Of a stretch of DNA of 64,000 nt, positions 1-10,775 are shown one piece after another. The translations under genes and the position numbers were made by a program. Below the pieces are notes generated by a model. It saw only the letters and a list, made by a program, of their open reading frames with translations, was not told where the DNA came from and made no database searches. Source of the stretch: Eledone cirrhosa (Eukaryota > Mollusca > Cephalopoda > Octopoda > Eledonidae); NCBI GenBank assembly GCA_964016885.1, contig OZ024742.1:124391615-124455614 (forward strand), read 5' to 3'. How positions within the stretch are numbered: the first letter of the stretch is position 1; every line of letters begins with the position of its first letter.

Positions 1-227
1 GGAGTTAGGAACTGAAATTCGACACCGTCTTCGACCTCCCACTGAACAGTTGTGCAAATTGCAGGTGATAGACCGCACACATCTGCCTAGACTCACTCAC
101 TGATCCTGCGTCTTGGTTCTTCAAAAACTTATTCATGTATTTGTTAGCACGCTGCGCCTCTTCCACGCGGGCCCATCGAACAAATTTCCTTTCTTCGTTT
201 CTTAGAGCACGTGCCCTACCTCTGGCA

Positions 228-278
<51 letters not shown>

Positions 279-905
279 CGTGTTTCGCATTGAAGAAATA
301 GGCTAATGTCAAACTTGTCGCTAACACGTCATTTGCAATATCACTTCTAGTCGCCTCGTTTAATTTAGCTTCCAGTTCCGCTTCCTTTCTATTTTCTTTC
401 TAACAATACATCTTCCCTAAAACCCATTGAATCTATTATAATATATCTTAAGAGCGCCATACCAAGAGTTGTTGACAACCCCATGCCAACTTATACTTAA
501 TAAAAGTGCTTAGCCGGGCTCTATAGGTGGTACGCGACGGCAATGATGTATAAGCTTCCAGTAACCAGGTTCTAGCCTACATAATCTATCTAGGTCAAAC
601 ATGCGGATAAAAAATGTATGGCCTGAATAATTGATCGTTCAGAAATGTGGACAGTCTATACTATTGTTATCAGCTGACCTCAGGTAAAACCTATCTATAT
701 ACGATCCAGGTGGACCTATTCGGTTGGACCAGGTCCATACTGATGTTTTGGGGGTATCTAGTCGGTTCCTGTCAGACAGTCGGAACTGGCTGATCAGGAG
801 ACACCATAATTTCAGTCCTGGGAATGTGGATCTTTATTATTCTTCTGCTCATGTGGGACGGGTACATGACAATGTGGTCCATTCTACAGCTGGGCCACAG
901 ATGGT
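1..905 (-). pseudogene. Tx1-like LINE copy, internally deleted, runs off left edge
   Basis: Read on the minus strand this is a second, diverged copy of the LINE at 2,201-7,900. Bases about 1-800 match the segment around 4,450-5,215 (shared words include cacgctgcgcctc, cgtgtttcgcatt and cctgtcagacagt). Bases about 801-905 then match 6,893-7,010 (gggacgggt, atgacaatg). The endonuclease start and the end of ORF1 are therefore missing. No long open frame remains, and a (TA)n array at 231-274 interrupts it. It is a dead copy. The left boundary is cut by the window edge. Confidence 0.75.
231..274. repeat. (TA)n microsatellite inside a LINE copy
   Basis: Pure TA dinucleotide run of about 44 bp. The homologous position of the other LINE copy (about 4,668) lacks it, so it arose or expanded within this copy. 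Confidence 0.95.
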
Positions 906-1158
906 TCTATGGCAAAGGAGTATATTATACATTATAAATAATATTGTTTGTAATAACAAATTAAAGTTCAAATACTTCGGGAAAGCCCAAATATTATGGG
1001 GTAGTTTTTTCACAGGGAAAAGGCGGGTGCCATATGACTCCTTTGCAATAAAAAGATTATGACAAAAATATGAATTTAAACAAGTGAATTCAGCAAACAT
1101 AGCGGAACTCAGGATCGCAAGTCTTCACAATTTAGTCCCCAATACTACTACTACAACT

Positions 1159-1177
1159 AATAATAATAATAATGATG

Positions 1178-1232
<55 letters not shown>
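1159..1232. repeat. (AAT)n microsatellite
   Basis: About 74 bp of AAT repeats with one GAT-type interruption near the start. It separates the LINE copy on the left from a SINE/LINE 3' fragment on the right. Confidence 0.95.
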
Positions 1233-1234
<2 letters not shown>

Positions 1235-1262
1235 TGTTTCTACTGTTGGCACAAGGCCAGCA
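1233..1262 (-). mobile_element. SINE 3' tail fragment
   Basis: Thirty bases with the 3' tail signature seen in the other SINEs here (ttgtttctac, then ggcacaaggccagcaa, read antisense). They are sandwiched between two AAT tracts. Confidence 0.6.
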
Positions 1263-1265
1263 ATA

Positions 1266-1395
1266 ATAATAATGCTTTCTTTATTAACAACAAGGGATAA
1301 CATAAAGTAGACATTAAGGACAGTACAGGACAATACAGGACGGTACAAATGGGCATTTCTGCGTGTAAAAGAAAACAGAGGATGTAATAAAAAAA
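1266..1395 (-). mobile_element. Tx1-like LINE 3' UTR fragment
   Basis: Matches the LINE 3' end at 62,580-62,690 almost base for base (ctttctttattaac, acataaagtagacattaag, gtacaggac, gggcatttctgcgtg). On the minus strand this is the last about 130 bp of the element, ending in an ATT tail at 1,262-1,270. It is a strongly 5'-truncated insertion. Confidence 0.8.
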
Positions 1396-1405
1396 TAACA
1401 ATGAA

Positions 1406-1406
1406 A

Positions 1407-1491
<85 letters not shown>
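1406..1491. repeat. (AAT)n microsatellite
   Basis: About 86 bp of uninterrupted AAT repeat, directly upstream (in minus-strand sense) of the truncated LINE 3' fragment. Confidence 0.95.
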
Positions 1492-1493
<2 letters not shown>

Positions 1494-1940
1494 GAAGGAC
1501 TTTAAAAAGAGGGTATGTCTGCTAATTGATATGTCCGTTCCAATAGACAAGAATGTATATATAAGCACATTTGAAAAATTGAACATGAATAAGGACCTGG
1601 AGATGGAAATGGAAAAATGTGGAAATTGAGTACTAAAACAATACCAGTGGTTGTAGGCGCTCTAGGAATGATACCTAAGGGGTCTAATGATTACTTATAG
1701 CAAATCCCAGGAAACCAGCGTATAGGAGAAATACCAAACATAGTACTAATGGGAACTGCCCATATACTAAGGAAGATTCTGTCAATACAAGGTACATCAC
1801 AAGTCTAAACTCCTAAAGATGCATGTGTGTGTATGTATGTCCTTTCTTGAACATGGTGGACCTTGTTGTCTCTTGAGGTCACTGGTAGTGACTTTGTGAT
1901 AACTCGTATGAACATAAAGCAAGATAAATGCAACTATAAT
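1492..1940. other. no recognised feature
   Basis: About 450 bp between AAT tracts with no long ORF and no repeat signature that I recognise. It may be older LINE-derived or unique DNA. Confidence 0.4.
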
Positions 1941-1942
1941 AA

Positions 1943-2050
1943 TAATAATTGTTTCTACTTTTGGCACAACGCCAGCAATTACTCAATGCATTACTGGTAC
2001 TTTCGACCCCGGAAGGATGAAAGGCAAAGTTAACCTCGGCGGTATTTGAA
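1943..2050 (-). mobile_element. tRNA-derived SINE, truncated
   Basis: Antisense SINE body: ttgtttctacttttggcac, gccagcaattactc, cgaccccggaaggatgaaag, then cctcggcggtatttgaact. It stops at the promoter-proximal region, so the tRNA-like head is missing. It is flanked by AAT tracts on both sides. Confidence 0.8.
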
Positions 2051-2051
2051 C

Positions 2052-2105
<54 letters not shown>

Positions 2106-2110
2106 TATAA
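2052..2110. repeat. (AAT)n microsatellite
   Basis: About 59 bp of AAT repeat directly abutting a LINE 3' end on its right. Confidence 0.95.
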
Positions 2111-2200
2111 TACTTTCTTTATTAAACACAAGGGTTTACATAAAGTAGACATTAAGGACAGTACAGTATAATACAGGACGGTACAAATGGGCATTTCTTA
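2108..2200 (-). mobile_element. Tx1-like LINE 3' UTR fragment
   Basis: Third occurrence of the LINE 3' terminus (tactttctttattaaacac, acataaagtagacattaag, gacggtacaaatgggc). It is truncated after about 90 bp and followed immediately by an AAT tract and the 3' end of the longer LINE copy. Confidence 0.78.
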
Positions 2201-2519
2201 ATAATAATGATTTCATTTATTAGCCACAAGGGCCGACATGTAGGGGACAATTCAAAGACAGGGACAGTGGGGGTTTACAATAAGGTCGAGTAAAAGTGCA
2301 CAATGGCAAGACTATTTTAACAATGAAGATATACAAAATACAAAATAAACTATGCATAATATAACAAAATAAATACCCCGATAGTGAGTGGACGTCACTG
2401 GGGTGACTCAGGTACCCCACCAATCCTGAACCATCCTGCGCTTCTAGGCCACCCAGGGAGAGCAGGCCTCTCCTCATGTTAGCTAGCCTATAGGCGCATG
2501 GTCAGAGTAGGCCCATTCA

Positions 2520-5500
2520 CACGGGCCATTCTCGCCACATTCATCCACCTTTTAGCAAATGTTCTGGAGGGCAGCACTTCTCTATCCACCCTCACCTTCA
2601 TTTCAAGGTGAAACTTGAAGAAGTTGTTGAGAGATTGGCCAAAGAGAAAAGTGTCTGTCTTCAGTCCTTTTAATCTGGTTCACCATATAACCCCTTTCGC
2701 AACTGCCACCAGACAGAGGAACATATCCTGCTCTTCCTGACCTAAGGAAGGCGGCGGGTCGATCTCCACTATGGACTCCGCCGATAGTCAGATTCGTTCC
2801 ACACTCGACAGTAGCTGTTCGACATAAATTCACAAGTCAGTAATGCATAGGCATCTTGGGCAGGTCCGTCTGACAGCTCTTCCATGCCTGTACAGTTTAT
2901 CCCGAACCGGCAGTGATAGCCCCACCCCGGTAGCAGACCCAGCGAGGGATTTCTGGAAATTCTCCATCGTCCCCGGCTCGAAAGTCCTCCGGTACAGCCT
3001 GGGCATTTCGACTTCGTCGAGGTCAAAGCTTCTCCGAGTGCGTCATCGAACTTGCCCAACACTAATCCTCTATAGAACTCAATGTCGAAGATCCACTGAT
3101 CGCATTGCCCGCTTGGTAGAGGGCACTGAGTGCCTGGCTACACTCCAGATGTCAGTCACCCAGTCTCGGTCTCTTCTTGACCCAGAACTGCAGCTCAGTC
3201 AAATAAACGATCTGCGGAAAGGCCTGTCTGATAAAAGGCGACAAACACCTCTTCACCGTTTAGGCAGAATATCTGGAGATGTCGCAGCCTCAACGCATGT
3301 CTGCGCATCATTAGCCACGGCATGGCCCGCCCTCTGCGAAGAGGGTTCTGGCAGCAGATGGACCGCCTCACCAACGGAACATGTCCCCTCCACAATAATT
3401 TGAAGAGGAGCCGTTCCAACTTGAAGAGGCGCGGACGGGGGCAGGGCACGGCGGTCAGGCGGTATTAGATGACGGACGCGATCTACACATTCGCCACCTC
3501 CGCGCGGCCTTTCAGTGATAGCTTCCTTCCAGTCCATTTTGTGGTTTTCCACCTGGAGGTCTGGTCCGAAGAAAACCCCGAGCAACTTTACCGGTCCATC
3601 CATCCAGCGCTCCACGGTGCTGTTGGACGGCATAGGCTTGTCTTCTCCAGGTGCCGACAACGCCTTTCCACGTCCTGGTTCGAGCGGGATGCCCTGCATC
3701 AGCTCCAGCTTCCGCAGTAAAGGCTCGAGAGTCAATACGTACAGAAGGGAAGAGAGAGGGCATGCTTGACGGACCGATCGGGAGAGCCGAAATGATTCCG
3801 AGAGGTGGGCATAAACCTTGACCACCGAGCCTGCGTCGCTTGGCATTGCAGCGATCCAGCTTCTGAAGACAGGGCCGAAGCCAGCTGCTTTGAGGACAAA
3901 CTCCAGATACCGATGGTCGACCCTATCCAATGCTTTAAATTGATCTAAATTGATCAGTGCCCCACCGAAGCCAGGGTTACACCCTACCCTCACTATGATG
4001 TATCGCATGAGTTGGAGATTGTCGTGTATGGACCTGGCTGTGATGCGTAAGTTTGCGCCTCCCCAACCAAATCCTCGACGACAAGCGCCAGTCTGTTTGC
4101 TAACACCTTGGCCCAAATCTTAAACTCTTTATTGAGTAAAGTTATAGGCCTGAAGTTGTCTAATGTATCCCTCTTGTTCTCGTCTTTCCTTATCAGCGCC
4201 ACCGCTCCCCTTCTAACAGAACAGGGAATACTCCCATTCTGCTTCCAGTTGCAGTAGAGTGCATCGAGGAGATCGGAGAACAAGTCTGGCATATTTAAGT
4301 AAATCTCGCAGGGCAGGCCATCTAAACCGGATGGCTTGCGCCTCATGCAGCCGACAAGGGCGTTCTGAATTTCGGCTGAAGTAATCGGCCTTTCGCAGCG
4401 CTCAGCGTCAACCGTCGAGATGCGCGGCACGCCATCAAGGTAGGGACTGAAATCCGCTACTCTCTCTGACTCGCCACTCTCCCCGAACAACCGAGCAAAG
4501 TGCTGACGAAAGGCCTCACACATCCGCTTAGAATCGCTTATCTCGTGTCCTCGGTCTGCCAAAGACCGAATTGTGGTTTTATTACCACGCTGCGCCTCCT
4601 CGACGCGGGTCCATCGAACAGCTTCGGTTCCTTCGTTTCTCAGTGCACGCGCCTTAGCTCTGACAATGCAACCTACGTGTTTCGCATTGTGAGAAATGGT
4701 ATAATGGCATTCTCGCCGCTAGAACGTCAGTTGCAATGCCACTACAAATAGCCTCATCTAACTTATCTACCAGCCCCCCCCCCCCCCCCCTCCCTCCTTT
4801 CTATTTTCTCTCTAACGCTATTTCTTTGCTGAACTCTATCGAAGTTACTCTAATCTCTCTTTTGAGAGCCCCCACTATCTATTGTTGATGATGCCCCTGT
4901 CAACTTTTGCTTAACTAAATTGTTGACTCGGTCCCTGTAAGCCTTACGTGCCGGAAATGATATGTTCAGCTTCCAGTAACCTGGTCCCAACCTACGCGTT
5001 TATCTAAGTCGACCATACCGATCACAAATTTGTGATCTGAATAGGCTACCGTTTTAAAAAGTGGGCAGCCTAGACTATTTCTATCAATTTTCCTAATGAA
5101 GATGCTGTCTATATACGATCTAGATGACCCAATTCGGTTGGTCCATATCCATGCAGGCGCATTGGGGAAATCTAGTCGATACCTGTCAGACAGTTGGCAC
5201 TGGCTGAGCAGCTGCTTGAGGCTTGTGCACCCCCCGCTCCTATCAGCTACTCACACACAATCCCAGCGTGCGTCTAAGATGCCATTCCAGTCCCTCGCTA
5301 ACAGTAAAGGGCGAGACGTACCCAAAAAGGTTTCCAGGCGCCTAAAGAAGTCCGGTCGTCCGGCCCCTGTAGGGGCTTAGACGGCCAGCAGTCTAAAGGC
5401 ACCACCTTCACTACTGCTCTCATCGAAGACCACCAACTTACCGTCCGGATCCCAGAAGATCGACCTTACATCGAGAACAGTCCTTTCCTAAACTGCACTG

Positions 5501-5711
5501 CCACCCTACCTCCCATTCCCGGCCTGCTAACAAATGCGAAGATCTGATAGTTGTCGAAAATGGGGGCTAGTGCACTCGTGTCGGAAATTCTGGTCTCGCT
5601 GAAGGCAATCACATCCATTTCCAGTGACCTGAGGTCGTTGAGCAGACGACCCTGCTTCCAGGGTGACCCCAGGCCGCGTACATTTAAACTTCCTACTCTT
5701 AATATGGACAA
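2520..5711 (-). pseudogene. LINE ORF2 (APE endonuclease + reverse transcriptase), broken
   Basis: The endonuclease begins at 5,711 with RVGSLNVRGLGSPWK and reaches FSETRI; a frameshift near 5,466 is followed by a segment with an ARDWN box (normally GDWN). The RT fingers and palm read DNFRPITLLNKEFKIWAK (minus frame ending near 3,993), then in another frame LINLDQFKALDRVDH and SVRQACPLSSLLYVL. The stretch that should hold the YADD catalytic box is missing: the frame jumps from KALSA to PGEDKPMP at about 3,660. The 3,250-2,520 part corresponds to the C-terminal region that is better preserved at 62,822-64,000. Because the catalytic Asp pair is lost, no activity is expected. Confidence 0.82.
4774..4790. 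repeat. poly-C tract
   Basis: Seventeen consecutive C bases (G in element sense) inside the LINE endonuclease-to-RT spacer. Confidence 0.9.
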
Positions 5712-6269
5712 GTTGGCAAGCCAAAAGAGAGAGGGAAGGTTTACTTACCTCCCGGGGGTCTTGTGAATGTCGGGTTGTTTGACCTCCATGGTTGGTGGGG
5801 TTTCTTTTGGGAACCCCTTTAAAAGTCTCGTAGTGGGTTTCACATTCGGGGTTCCCACGTTTTGAGGAAAGCTCTCCCGAATTTATTTGAAGGAATCGAG
5901 TGACATTCGGACCAGAATCAAATTTTCTGGCACGCCAAATGTGCTCATTCAAAGATCTCCTCCTCTGTTTGAATGTCCTCGCTTCGTGCTGAGAGGGCCA
6001 TCGGTTTATCGTTAGCGCTTCTGACAAGCAGGAGGATTTTAACATTTTGTTGGTGTGGTTTTTTTTGTTTTCGTTTTGGTGGCTGTAGTGGTGATGGTTT
6101 TGGTAGTGTTGTTTCGAGTATGTCTGTGTTTATTGCAGGTGTGGTGTCTGAAATGTCAGGTATTAGTGTGTTTATTTGTACCTGTGTTTGTTTAGGTTGT
6201 TTGCGTTTCGGGGATTGTAGTGTGCTGTCGATGTTGCTGTAGGTGCTGATGTTATTGGGGCAGTGTTTG

Positions 6270-7410
6270 CGTTAGTGGTGTCTGTATGTTTTGATGTGTA
6301 TGTTTTTGTGATTTGCTGGGGCTTTTTTCGGGTGAGTTTCTCTGGGTTTTTTTTTTGCACTTTTGGGTTTTCCTTCATCTTCGCTGCTGGAAGTCAAAGG
6401 GTCTGTGGCTGTGAGTTCTCTTTGTCTGTGTGTGCGTTTATTGTTTTGTCTATGTGCATAATTGAGAGTGGTGGTATTGTGAGAGCTTTCCTCGTTTTCC
6501 CCTTGGATTGGTTTCGATGTTGGTGGTGGTCCGGCTGTTTTTGATGTTGGTGTCCGTGTCTTTGTTGGTGTTATTTTTGGTGGTGCAGCTTTCTGTGCTG
6601 ACGTTGGCGTTGGCAACAAAGGAGGTTTGCGACCCCCTGCATTTTTGCGCTGAGAGCAGAAGGCTTGCAGATGCGTTGCTTCCCCGCAGACGAAACAGTT
6701 CTGCCTTCTTCCCTCAGTGATTAGTTTGATTGTTGTCCCGCCCTGCAGGCGGGCAAAATTCGGGATGTTGTTCATGTCATCCAGTTTCATTTGGAGAAGA
6801 ATTTCCAAATCCATTCCGGACCAGACTTCTCTCTCTGTCCTTTTGATATCCAGGAGGGTAGTGTCTGTCCCCTCTTCGATTACGCATCCCAGGAGCCACC
6901 ATGTATTCTTTCCTGGTGAGATGCTGGGATACGGACCTTTACTGTTTTTTACCCATGTAGGACGGGTGCATGATAATGCGGTCAGTTCTGCAGGGGGTCA
7001 CAGAGTGCTTAATAGCAAGGGCCTCGGTTTTGAACAGTACCGAGATGGTACCGAACTGTTTGGCCCTTGCTTTATACTCTATGTCACTTCCGATACACTC
7101 CAGAGCAGCGTCGACCTCTGCTTGGCTGGCAAGTTCTACTTTGCGCTCTGCACCAAAATGCATCGAAAGTACACCGTCCTCCTTTGCATGGCCGCTATTG
7201 CCCCGTGCGAGATGGTCAGGTTTGCCCAGGACTTCTCCCGTTTAATTAGCCTCCACGGCTGAGCCAACTGTTCGTCTTTATCGCTAATATCAATATTCAA
7301 TAAGCGCTTTGTTTTTGCTGCTGCTGCAGCAAAGGTGGTGCCTCTCTTGTTCTTGGTGTTGTTATTGGTGTTGTTGTTGTTTTGTTTGTTGTTGCTGTTG
7401 CCACCGCCAT
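6270..7410 (-). pseudogene. LINE ORF1 (nucleic-acid-binding, CCHC), broken
   Basis: The sense strand opens with an Asn-rich stretch and then FAAAAAKTKRLLNIDISD and WRLIKREKSWANLTISHG. After a frameshift it continues VELASQAEVDAALECIG and, in a further frame (6,814-6,272), NCFVCGEATHLQAFC. The last is a C-x2-C-x4-H-x4-C retroviral-type zinc knuckle, followed by a Lys/Pro/Thr-rich tail. This arrangement is typical of ORF1 proteins of Tx1-type LINEs, which coat the LINE RNA. At least two frameshifts break it, and no convincing start codon survives. Confidence 0.75.
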
Positions 7411-7593
7411 TCCATGTTTACATTGAAGCTGTCGTTGTTGCTCCGAGTTGTTGTTGTTGTGGTGGTGGTGATGTCGTTTTCAGATGATACTGCTCCTAAC
7501 AAAGAAGGGAGCGGATGTGAGGGTAGCTTTTGAGTTTTCCTTTCACATTCAGTCGAATGGTCGAGAGACATGTCTGTATTAGTAGTAGTTGCG

Positions 7594-7642
7594 GTGAGAT
7601 CTACAGTGGATGCTTTTCAAAAGCATCCACTGTAGATCTCAC
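7594..7642. repeat. perfect 24-bp inverted repeat (hairpin)
   Basis: gtgagatctacagtggatg and its exact complement face each other with a single unpaired base between 24-bp arms. It lies just upstream of LINE ORF1 (minus sense). A run of T follows the right arm. No decay is visible even though the surrounding element is eroded. Confidence 0.95.
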
Positions 7643-7910
7643 TTTTGACCTAAACTTAGTTTACCGTTTCAAGGTCGAAAATTTCCATATTTTTTTGGTG
7701 GGGAAGCGATTTTTTCGAAGTTTTTAAAAATAGATCTTTATATTCGAGCTTAAAGCCCGAATATTGAGAAGTCTCCCTGCCTTGTAACCAAGGTGGGTAT
7801 TTTATGCTTCGTTAACGACAAGAAAATACAAAAAATGATACTTTAAAACAGCTTAAAGTTACGAACCTTTTCCTCCGCAGACTTGTGGGTCTTCATACAT
7901 GTGCGTCCAA
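7643..7910 (-). other. probable 5' leader of the Tx1-like LINE
   Basis: Non-repetitive 270 bp between the hairpin and the flanking AAT repeats. It contains no long ORF. Placement in the LINE rests only on position between ORF1 and the AAT tract. Confidence 0.4.
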
Positions 7911-8014
7911 ATAATAATAATGCGTCCAAATAATAATACTAATAATAATAATATTCGACATCGTTAATAGGCGCACTAGGTACTATTTCCAGTTAAATGA
8001 CTGAGACTCAAAGA

Positions 8015-8063
8015 ACAATAATAATAATAATAATAATAGTAATAATAATAATAATAATAATAA
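8015..8063. repeat. (AAT)n microsatellite on the 5' side of the LINE
   Basis: AAT repeat with one AGT interruption. With the short AAT runs at 7,911-7,953 it forms the right-hand flank of the LINE region. Confidence 0.9.
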
Positions 8064-8814
8064 CTAGGAGTTTTCTGTTGTTACATTGAGTATCGTGTTA
8101 CCCGTCAGTTACGTCGTCTTTAAATATTTATATACGTGCATAGCTTATTAGATGGATAAAGCTTTGAGAAAAATGATCTGTGTTATTTACGATTTTCTAA
8201 CTTTGCTATTCAGTATAATCGACTTCTCTTTCTACTAAATTGCCACCATGAAGCTGATAATATAAATAATTATTATAGAGGTGAATATGAAAAATAAAAT
8301 AAGTTATATAATGGGTTTATATACAATAAATATATGGGTAACCTCGCTGCTGAAGAAAAATAAATAGTTATATATAGGCATTGGGAGACTAGCCGGCAAG
8401 AGTTGTAAGAGCTTTAGATAAAGTGCATAGGAATGTGTTTTCCGTTTCTTTAGTCCTGATTTCAATTGCAGTGGTCATTCCTTCCTTCGATAAGATGTAG
8501 TACCATTCAAGTAATACGATTGATTTAGTCAGCTTTGACCTCCAACAAATATTACTAGGTTTATGCATAAATTATAAACCATTACTATACTACTGTTCTT
8601 AATAATTTATGTTGTTTTCAGAAACTGTCAAAATCCAGTTTGCCTTTCGTTTATCCAGGTTCAACAAACTAAAGCTCCATTCAAGTGAAGGAAATGAATA
8701 ATAACTCATGTAAATTAGTAGCAATGTGTTTATATTAGAACCGATTATAACTATACACACGCACCCTACACAAGCAGGCATGCACACAAGCACAAACACA
8801 TAATGTATATATAT
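8064..8814. other. no recognised feature
   Basis: AT-rich sequence without a credible ORF or a recognised repeat. Confidence 0.5.
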
Positions 8815-8854
8815 TTATATACACACACACGCATATATACACACACATACACAC

Positions 8855-8907
<53 letters not shown>

Positions 8908-8960
8908 TGTGTGTGTGTGTGTGTGGATGTGTGTGTGGATGTGTGTGTGTATACACACAC
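8815..8960. repeat. compound (AC)n-(TA)n-(TG)n microsatellite
   Basis: AC-rich run, short TA run and then a long TG run with occasional interruptions. The AC and TG arms are complementary and could fold back. Confidence 0.95.
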
Positions 8961-9148
8961 ATTTATATACATAGTTATATAAATATAGGTGGATTACCAA
9001 TGTATATCGGGAGGTGACGACAGTTAAAAAGTTACTCAATATGTTAGCAGAATACAGGCATATTTATTTTCATATGAAGTCATCGGGATGGTTTCTTACG
9101 CACGAAACCTTTTTAGCGTTGTAGTCGGTATTCATTTATACATATATC

Positions 9149-9150
9149 TA

Positions 9151-9211
<61 letters not shown>
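9149..9211. repeat. (CT)n-(TA)n microsatellite
   Basis: About 22 bp of CT followed by about 42 bp of TA, immediately left of a foldback repeat. Confidence 0.95.
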
Positions 9212-9213
<2 letters not shown>

Positions 9214-9214
<1 letters not shown>

Positions 9215-9521
9215 AAGGTTAAACAAGGTTCGAGGAATAAATCAAAGAATGAGTTTTACAATAGATTAGAAGCACTCAACAAAAATGGTTTTCTGGAGTT
9301 ATTAATATTAATTCAGAATATTGACAAAATAGATATTCTTGTGATCAAGTATATTTTATTATACATATTTCAGAGGTACTGAGTTAACTCCAACAATACG
9401 TCATCATCAGATAAAATAAGATGATGCATGACATACCCTGACATAGTAGATAGTTAAGACTCAGTCAATGTATAATAAAATATACTTGATCACAAGAATA
9501 TCTATGTTGTTAATATTTTGA

Positions 9522-9527
<6 letters not shown>
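9214..9527. mobile_element. foldback repeat element with about 55-bp arms
   Basis: The left arm near 9,313-9,368 (gatattcttgtgatcaag, tatattttattatacat) is the near-exact complement of 9,464-9,527, separated by about 95 bp. A related, internally deleted copy lies at 27,046-27,240 in the other orientation, sharing ttctggagttattaatatta. It is a small dispersed non-autonomous repeat of unknown class. Confidence 0.65.
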
Positions 9528-9600
<73 letters not shown>

Positions 9601-9622
9601 CGTGTGTGTGTGTGTGTGTGTA
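9528..9622. repeat. (TA)n-(TG)n microsatellite
   Basis: TA run of about 42 bp followed by TG repeats with single interruptions, directly right of the foldback element. Confidence 0.95.
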
Positions 9623-10304
9623 TACATAAAGGGAGTGAGAGGGGGGAGGGGTATACTCCCGAGCAATTGCTTTGTAGTCGGGAAATTTGTTTGAATACAT
9701 ATTTGGTATTCATCAGATTACACAAGAGAGAAAACAATTTCAAAATATAATCACAATTTCATGAGGATCTTATGTTGGAGAAACATATTAATCCATAGGC
9801 TAACAAGGTATATTGTGTCAAATGTCGAAAATCAGAGCATTTAAATGGCAGTGCAGTGTGTTCTCTATTATGAATCTACCGACACATCACGTTCGTTAGA
9901 ATACTTTCATGAGGATATGGTTACATAATATAGAAACAGTAGGTGTTGATTGTTCGTGGAAAATTATTCGATGATTTTAAAAGGAATATTAGTAAATATT
10001 TTACGCAATGTTTTGTAGATACTTCTCTGCAAATGTGCAGACAGAATATGAGTCAATGAACTGCCTCAAAGTTTGACTTTAGCTAGAGACAACTCCATGT
10101 AACAAGTACGCATTTTATGCTGGGATCTGCTTATGTAGCCGAACTCATCACTTTTGGCTAATTGTGTGGTCGAGAGCTATTTAAGACAGAGTTGATTTGA
10201 AGCGACATTTTATAGGAATCTAGCCAAATTAAAAATGTGATATTATCGTCAAAATAGATATGAAAATACTTTCATTTTAATTAGTAATAATTATCAAATT
10301 GGCA
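9623..10304. other. no recognised feature
   Basis: AT-rich sequence. I see no supported ORF or repeat. Confidence 0.5.
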
Positions 10305-10379
10305 TTTTGTATGTATGTATGAATGTATGTTTGTTTGCATGTATGTTTGTATGTACGTATGTATGTATGTATGTATATG
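10305..10379. repeat. (GTAT)n-like microsatellite
   Basis: Imperfect tetranucleotide GTAT repeat with ATGA and GTTT variants. Confidence 0.9.
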
Positions 10380-10775
10380 TTTGAAGTCTGAACGAGTATC
10401 CGCCACCTCTAACTATCCTAATTTCCGCCTTTCTGTTCCGGGCGATAGAATGGAGCATGCATTGCCCCGGTAGACGGCCAGGGAGATGCACTGGAAGAGC
10501 TACTCTACATGGTGGCGCTCACATCTACCGGCAGCCATGTCCACTTCGATAGGCGTGAGGTTTGACCGATGAGTCTGATGAGTTCATCCACCCTTTTAAC
10601 AACTCTTGATTTTTATGTTTTGCTGGAGTTCCAGAAACCCACCATCACCAGACTAGTGTATGGTGTATGTTGGGAGGCGGGATAATGGCCAGCCACCTGA
10701 CCATGAAGCAAGTTGTACTGGATTACATGCTACCAGTAGCAGGCGGTTGCCTGATAATGGCCCTATTTTGACCAA
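10380..10775. other. GC-richer island, unclassified
   Basis: About 400 bp with clearly higher GC than its surroundings, including ccgggcgatagaatggagc and gtagacggccagggagatg. No ORF over about 65 codons spans it and I do not recognise a family. It may be a fragment of an unclassified transposon 3' end. Confidence 0.35.

Larger units (their letters stand above)
2201..7900 (-). mobile_element. Tx1-like (L1 superfamily) LINE, near full length, degenerate
   Basis: A minus-strand non-LTR retrotransposon. In sense order it has an ORF1 with an Asn-rich head and a CCHC knuckle (about 7,410-6,270), an APE-type endonuclease (5,711-5,100), an RT (4,562-3,500) and a C-terminal region (3,450-2,520). The 3' end at about 2,206 abuts aataat, and more AAT repeats lie beyond the 5' side (7,911-7,953 and 8,015-8,063). 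This agrees with the ORF1-plus-APE-plus-RT layout of Tx1-type elements. Several frameshifts and stops make it inactive. The exact 5' limit is uncertain. Confidence 0.82.

Noticed and set aside
2843..3403. 186-codon plus-strand ORF
   Set aside because: It is antisense to the Tx1-like LINE ORF2 C-terminal region; the minus strand has the recognisable protein blocks.
9380..9425. Minus-strand CTGATGA ... GAAATATG in the foldback element loop
   Set aside because: Stem II pairs poorly with two mismatches and no stem I is visible. It could be a relic, but evidence is too weak to list as a ribozyme.
10566..10600. CTGATGAG at 10,577 next to gatgagttcatc, resembling a hammerhead core
   Set aside because: No GAAA follows at a suitable distance and no stem I can be formed. 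Probably chance.
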